NCBI RefSeq assembly: GCF_003121295.1
Contig: NZ_PHNC01000011.1
Coordinates: forward strand, 124,001-188,000
Origin: Streptomyces orinoci
Lineage (GTDB): Bacteria; Actinomycetota; Actinomycetes; Streptomycetales; Streptomycetaceae
DNA length: 64,000 nt
Direction: 5' to 3'
The position numbers were made by a program, and so were the translations under genes. How positions within the stretch are numbered: position 1 is the first letter of the stretch; each line of letters opens with the position of its first letter. The notes under the pieces are model-generated. The model ran no database searches, had not been told where the DNA came from, and was given only the letters and a program-made list of their open reading frames with translations. Below are positions 61,279 to 64,000 of the stretch, in pieces.

Positions 61279-62156
61279 CCTCATCAGCATCCGACCACCG
61301 TCCTATCGTGGCGGTGCTCGGCACCGGCACTCTGGGCGCTCCGATCGCCCGCCACCTGGCCCAAGTGGCCGACGTCCGCGTGTGGAACCGCTCCGTCGAC
61401 CGCGCCGCGCCCCTGGCCGCGCACGGGTGCACGGTGTCGGCCGACGCCGCCGGAGCCGTCGCCGGTGCCGACGCCGTCCTCACCGTCCTCGCCGATGACT
61501 CCAGCCTTCAGGCCGTCATGACCGACGAGGTCCTCGCCGCGGCGGCCGAGGGCACCGTGTGGGTGCAGTCGAGCACGATCGGGGTCGGCGAGACGCAGAC
61601 GTGGGCCGAGCGGGCAGCCAAGGCCGGCGTCATCTTGGTCGACGCGCCGCTGCTGGGCACCCGCGGCCCCGCCGAGCGGGGACAGCTCGTCGTCCTCGCG
61701 TCCGGGCCCGACGCCGCCCTGGACCGGGTGACTCCGCTGCTCGACAGTTACGCCAAGACCGTTGTGAGAGTCGGCGAAGCAGGCGCGGGCACTCGGCTCA
61801 AGCTCGCGGTCAACAGCTGGCTGCTTTCGCTGGTGCAAGTGTTGGCCGAGTCGGTCGCGTTCACCCGCGCCCTAGGGTTCGAGCCCGAAACTCTGTTCGA
61901 CGTACTCGACGCGGGCGGCGTAAGCCTGCCCTACGTGCGGCTGAAGGGAGGAGCCATGGCGGCGGAGGACTTCCCACCGGACTTCACCCTCACCCTGGCC
62001 CGCAAAGACCTCGCCCTGGTGCTCGACGCCGCCGCTGACACGGTTCCTATGACCGCCGCGGCCACCGCCCTCGCCGGCTTCGACCGCGCCATCGCCCTCG
62101 GGCACGGTGAGGACGACTACGCGGCCACCTACCTCGCCGTGCGGGGTGAGCGGTGA
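61275..62156 (+). CDS. NAD(P)-dependent dehydrogenase, 3-hydroxyisobutyrate/6PGDH-like (first copy)
   Basis: A 293-aa beta-hydroxyacid dehydrogenase family member: IVAVLGTGTLGAPIARHLAQ (Rossmann GxGxxG), a substrate loop with DAPLLGTRGPAERGQLVVLA, and the catalytic lysine in TRLKLAVNSWLLSLVQ. The C-terminal helical domain matches. Family substrates are hydroxyacids or semialdehydes; imine reductases share the fold. It is followed by a second, diverged copy with a 4-nt overlap. Confidence 0.9.
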   Translation: MTSSASDHRPIVAVLGTGTLGAPIARHLAQVADVRVWNRSVDRAAPLAAHGCTVSADAAGAVAGADAVLTVLADDSSLQAVMTDEVLAAAAEGTVWVQSSTIGVGETQTWAERAAKAGVILVDAPLLGTRGPAERGQLVVLASGPDAALDRVTPLLDSYAKTVVRVGEAGAGTRLKLAVNSWLLSLVQVLAESVAFTRALGFEPETLFDVLDAGGVSLPYVRLKGGAMAAEDFPPDFTLTLARKDLALVLDAAADTVPMTAAATALAGFDRAIALGHGEDDYAATYLAVRGER

Positions 62157-63076
62157 GCGCGGCGGGCGTGCCCATCGCCGTCCTCGGCCTCGGACACATG
62201 GGTCGTGCGGTATCCGGGCGGCTGCTCGCGGCCGGGTACCCGGTGCGCGGTCATGACGTCAGTGCCAGGGCCCGCGAGGCGGCGCTCGAAACCGGTGTCG
62301 ATGTGCGCGACGGGCTGGCGGCAGCGGTCGAGACCGCCGCGGTGGTGATCAGTTACTTGCCCGACGCCGCTGTCGTCAGCGACGTCGCCGACGACCTCCT
62401 CGCGGCGGCAGCGCCAGGCACGATCTGGCTGGAAATGAGCTCCTCGCACCCGGACACGACCCGCGCGATCGCAGAGCAGGCCGAGCGAAAGGGCGTGCGG
62501 TTCCTGGACGCCCCGGTGGCAGGCGGGGTCGCCGGCGCCGAGAACGGCAGTCTCACGATCATGGCCGCGGGGCCGGCCGAGCACCTCGCCGACGCCACGC
62601 CCGTGCTCAAGATCATCGGCGAGAACATCATCCATGTCTCCGAACGCCCCGGCGCCGGCGACCTTGCCAAGGTCATCAACAACCTCCTCGCCGCGGCCAA
62701 CCTCGCACTCGCCGCAGAGGGGCTCGCCCTGGGCCTGGCCGAAGGGCTGGATGCCGAGGTCCTGCTCGACGTGTTCAACGCCAGCAGCGCGACGTCGTTC
62801 GCGACCCGCACGCAGATCCCGCGCTTCGCGCTGACCGGCCGGTTCGACGCCCGCTTCACCACCGGTCAGTACAGCAAGGACGCCGACGTCGCCCTCGACG
62901 TGGCGCGCCGACGGGGACTCGACCTCACGCTCGCCCGAAGTGCCGGGGCACTGTGGCGCAACCTCACCGCCGAGCACGGCCCGGAGGACTACACCCACAT
63001 CGTCGAGTGGGTCGCCGAAAGCGTGGGTACCACCTGGCCCACACCTCGGCGCGGGAAGCCGGAGGCGGACCTGTGA
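62153..63076 (+). CDS. NAD(P)-dependent dehydrogenase, 3-hydroxyisobutyrate/6PGDH-like (second copy)
   Basis: A 307-aa paralogue of the preceding gene: IAVLGLGHMGRAVSGRLLAA (nucleotide site), DAPVAGGVAGAENGSLTIMA (substrate loop), GDLAKVINNLLAAANLALAA (catalytic Lys) and FTTGQYSKDADVALDVARRR near the C-terminus. Closer to canonical 3-hydroxyisobutyrate dehydrogenases than the first copy. The GTG start overlaps the upstream stop. The tandem copies may perform successive or opposite redox steps. Confidence 0.92.
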   Translation: MSAAGVPIAVLGLGHMGRAVSGRLLAAGYPVRGHDVSARAREAALETGVDVRDGLAAAVETAAVVISYLPDAAVVSDVADDLLAAAAPGTIWLEMSSSHPDTTRAIAEQAERKGVRFLDAPVAGGVAGAENGSLTIMAAGPAEHLADATPVLKIIGENIIHVSERPGAGDLAKVINNLLAAANLALAAEGLALGLAEGLDAEVLLDVFNASSATSFATRTQIPRFALTGRFDARFTTGQYSKDADVALDVARRRGLDLTLARSAGALWRNLTAEHGPEDYTHIVEWVAESVGTTWPTPRRGKPEADL

Positions 63077-63825
63077 GCCCGACTGTCGCACTCGTCACCG
63101 GAGCCGCGGGCGGCATCGGGGCAGCCACCGCCCGCGCACTCGCCGAGGCGGGCCACCGTGTCCACGGCATCGATCTGGCCTGGCCGGAGCCGCCGGCCGA
63201 CGACCGGATCCGGCCGTGCACACTCGACGTCAGCGATCCCGGGGCAGTCGAGCAGTTCTTCACCGCGCTCGACGACGAGCTGGCCCGCGACGGATCGCAG
63301 CTGCGCATACTGGCAAACGTTGCCGGCACGGTGCTGGTCAAGCCGTTCCTGGACACCACGTGGGAGGACTACCGGCGGGTGATCGACGTGAACCTTGGCG
63401 GCACCCTGCTGTGCTGCCGCCACGCGGCGGCCCGGATGTCCCCGGGCTCAGCGATCGTCAATGTGGCGTCGGTCTCCGGACACATCGGGCAGACTCAGCA
63501 CGGAGTGTACGCCGCGAGCAAGGGCGCGATCCTCGCTCTGTGCCGGGCACTGGCCTGGGAGTTCGCCCCTCTGGGGATCCGGGTCAATTCGGTCTCACCG
63601 GGCTCGGTCGACACCGCGATGCTGCGCTCGGACATCGCCATCGAAGCACGTCGACTCGGTCGGCCGTTCGACGAGGTCAAGGCCGAGCGCGAGGCTGAGC
63701 AGTCGCTGGGACGCTGGGCCGACCCCGGCGAGATCGCCTCGGCGATCGCGTTCCTCGCGGGCGGGGACGCCTCTTACGTCAACGGCGCCGACCTCCTCGT
63801 CGATTCCGGGTGGGTCGCGCGATGA
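63073..63825 (+). CDS. Short-chain dehydrogenase/reductase (SDR)
   Basis: A 250-aa classical SDR: VALVTGAAGGIGAATARALA (TGxxxGIG), NVAG, the catalytic Ser in NVASVSGHIG, Tyr-Lys in YAASKGAILAL, and VNSVSPGSVDTAM. The typical length and all catalytic residues are present. GTG 63073 overlaps the previous stop (GTGA). It would reduce or oxidise a ketone/alcohol in the pathway, possibly on the cyclitol. Confidence 0.95.
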   Translation: MSPTVALVTGAAGGIGAATARALAEAGHRVHGIDLAWPEPPADDRIRPCTLDVSDPGAVEQFFTALDDELARDGSQLRILANVAGTVLVKPFLDTTWEDYRRVIDVNLGGTLLCCRHAAARMSPGSAIVNVASVSGHIGQTQHGVYAASKGAILALCRALAWEFAPLGIRVNSVSPGSVDTAMLRSDIAIEARRLGRPFDEVKAEREAEQSLGRWADPGEIASAIAFLAGGDASYVNGADLLVDSGWVAR

Positions 63826-64000
63826 GCGGCGGGGTGCACGGCGACGTCGTCCGCATCGGCATCATCGGTCTCGGCCAGGTCAGCGCCGACCACGTGGCCG
63901 GTTACCGGGCGCTGGCGGGCGAAGCCGAGATCACCGCGGTGTGCGACACCGACCCGGCCGCGCTGCTGCCGGTGGCGGCCGACCTCGGAGTCGCCGGCCA
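63822..64000 (+). CDS. Gfo/Idh/MocA-family dehydrogenase, N-terminal part
   Basis: ATG 63822 overlaps the SDR stop (ATGA) and the frame runs off the right edge after about 59 residues. The visible part is the Rossmann start of a Gfo/Idh/MocA oxidoreductase: RIGIIGLGQVSADHVAGYRA, then ITAVCDTDP. The family includes inositol 2-dehydrogenases such as those that make scyllo-inosose in aminocyclitol pathways, which fits the Ino1-like and DegT genes upstream, but the substrate region is outside the window. Confidence 0.85.
   Translation, partial: MSGGVHGDVVRIGIIGLGQVSADHVAGYRALAGEAEITAVCDTDPAALLPVAADLGVAG

Overview
The DNA is very GC-rich, uses GTG/TTG starts and many ATGA or GTGA overlaps, and encodes Wbl, XRE-TPR, nSTAND1-WD40 and VMAP-type proteins. 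This is typical of a Streptomyces or close relative, in an accessory, recombination-prone part of the genome. No rRNA, convincing tRNA or CRISPR array was seen.

Layout. (1) 1-3140: leftward plasmid-like genes (membrane protein, Wbl, zinc-finger protein, HTH protein, a 48-aa leader ORF), then a 0.9-kb non-coding gap. (2) 4050-5917: MmyB-type XRE regulator and a hotdog thioesterase, followed by a decayed IS5-type element. (3) 13707-7014: one leftward eight-gene operon (2OG-Fe dioxygenase, DUF6415-like protein, small hydrophobic ORF, RpiB-like isomerase, DegT aminotransferase, B12-radical SAM enzyme, nucleoside phosphorylase, GT2). It looks like an unassigned sugar or nucleoside pathway. (4) 13882-19034: Nudix, two XRE-TPR regulators, an APH-like kinase and a frameshifted Nudix gene. 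(5) 19188-22762: a dead IS3 element interrupted at a codon boundary by a group II intron whose 5' end, domain V, domain VI and 3' end can be read. (6) 23094-26805: an excisionase-like gene and a tyrosine integrase, then wreckage (an Old Yellow Enzyme fragment and a large disrupted gene).

(7) 27094-34091: a four-gene operon of the vWA-MoxR-VMAP conflict-system type: a trypsin-co-occurring-domain protein, a trypsin-VMAP fusion, a MoxR ATPase, and a 1117-aa SAV_2336/vWA-type protein. The last carries, at its C-terminus, what reads as the S1-KH1-KH2 RNA-binding module of transcription factor NusA. This is the most unusual feature of the window. (8) 34284-36531: decayed IS5 transposase, a MerR/EthD divergent pair and small ORFs. 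(9) 36558-48672: a second conflict-type island: an HTH-nSTAND1 protein with 14 WD40 repeats, three secreted proteins (CHAP-type hydrolase, GH25 lysozyme, small secreted protein), and an EACC1 plus caspase-nSTAND1-WD40 gene pair. (10) 48958-51207: two decayed genes, including a RecD2 helicase frameshifted at its Walker A motif.

(11) 51251-64000 (continuing past the edge): a biosynthetic cluster. A leftward arm has a histidine phosphatase, a SnoaL-like protein and an LLM flavin oxidoreductase. A rightward, mostly overlapping operon has ACP, acyl-activating enzyme, two FAS1/MaoC-type hotdog dehydratases, DegT aminotransferase, inositol-phosphate-synthase homologue, Toprim protein, two HIBADH-type dehydrogenases, SDR and a Gfo/Idh/MocA dehydrogenase. 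The combination suggests an inositol-derived aminocyclitol joined to a carrier-bound acyl chain. In-frame TTA codons (bldA-type control) occur in several conflict-system and biosynthetic genes.
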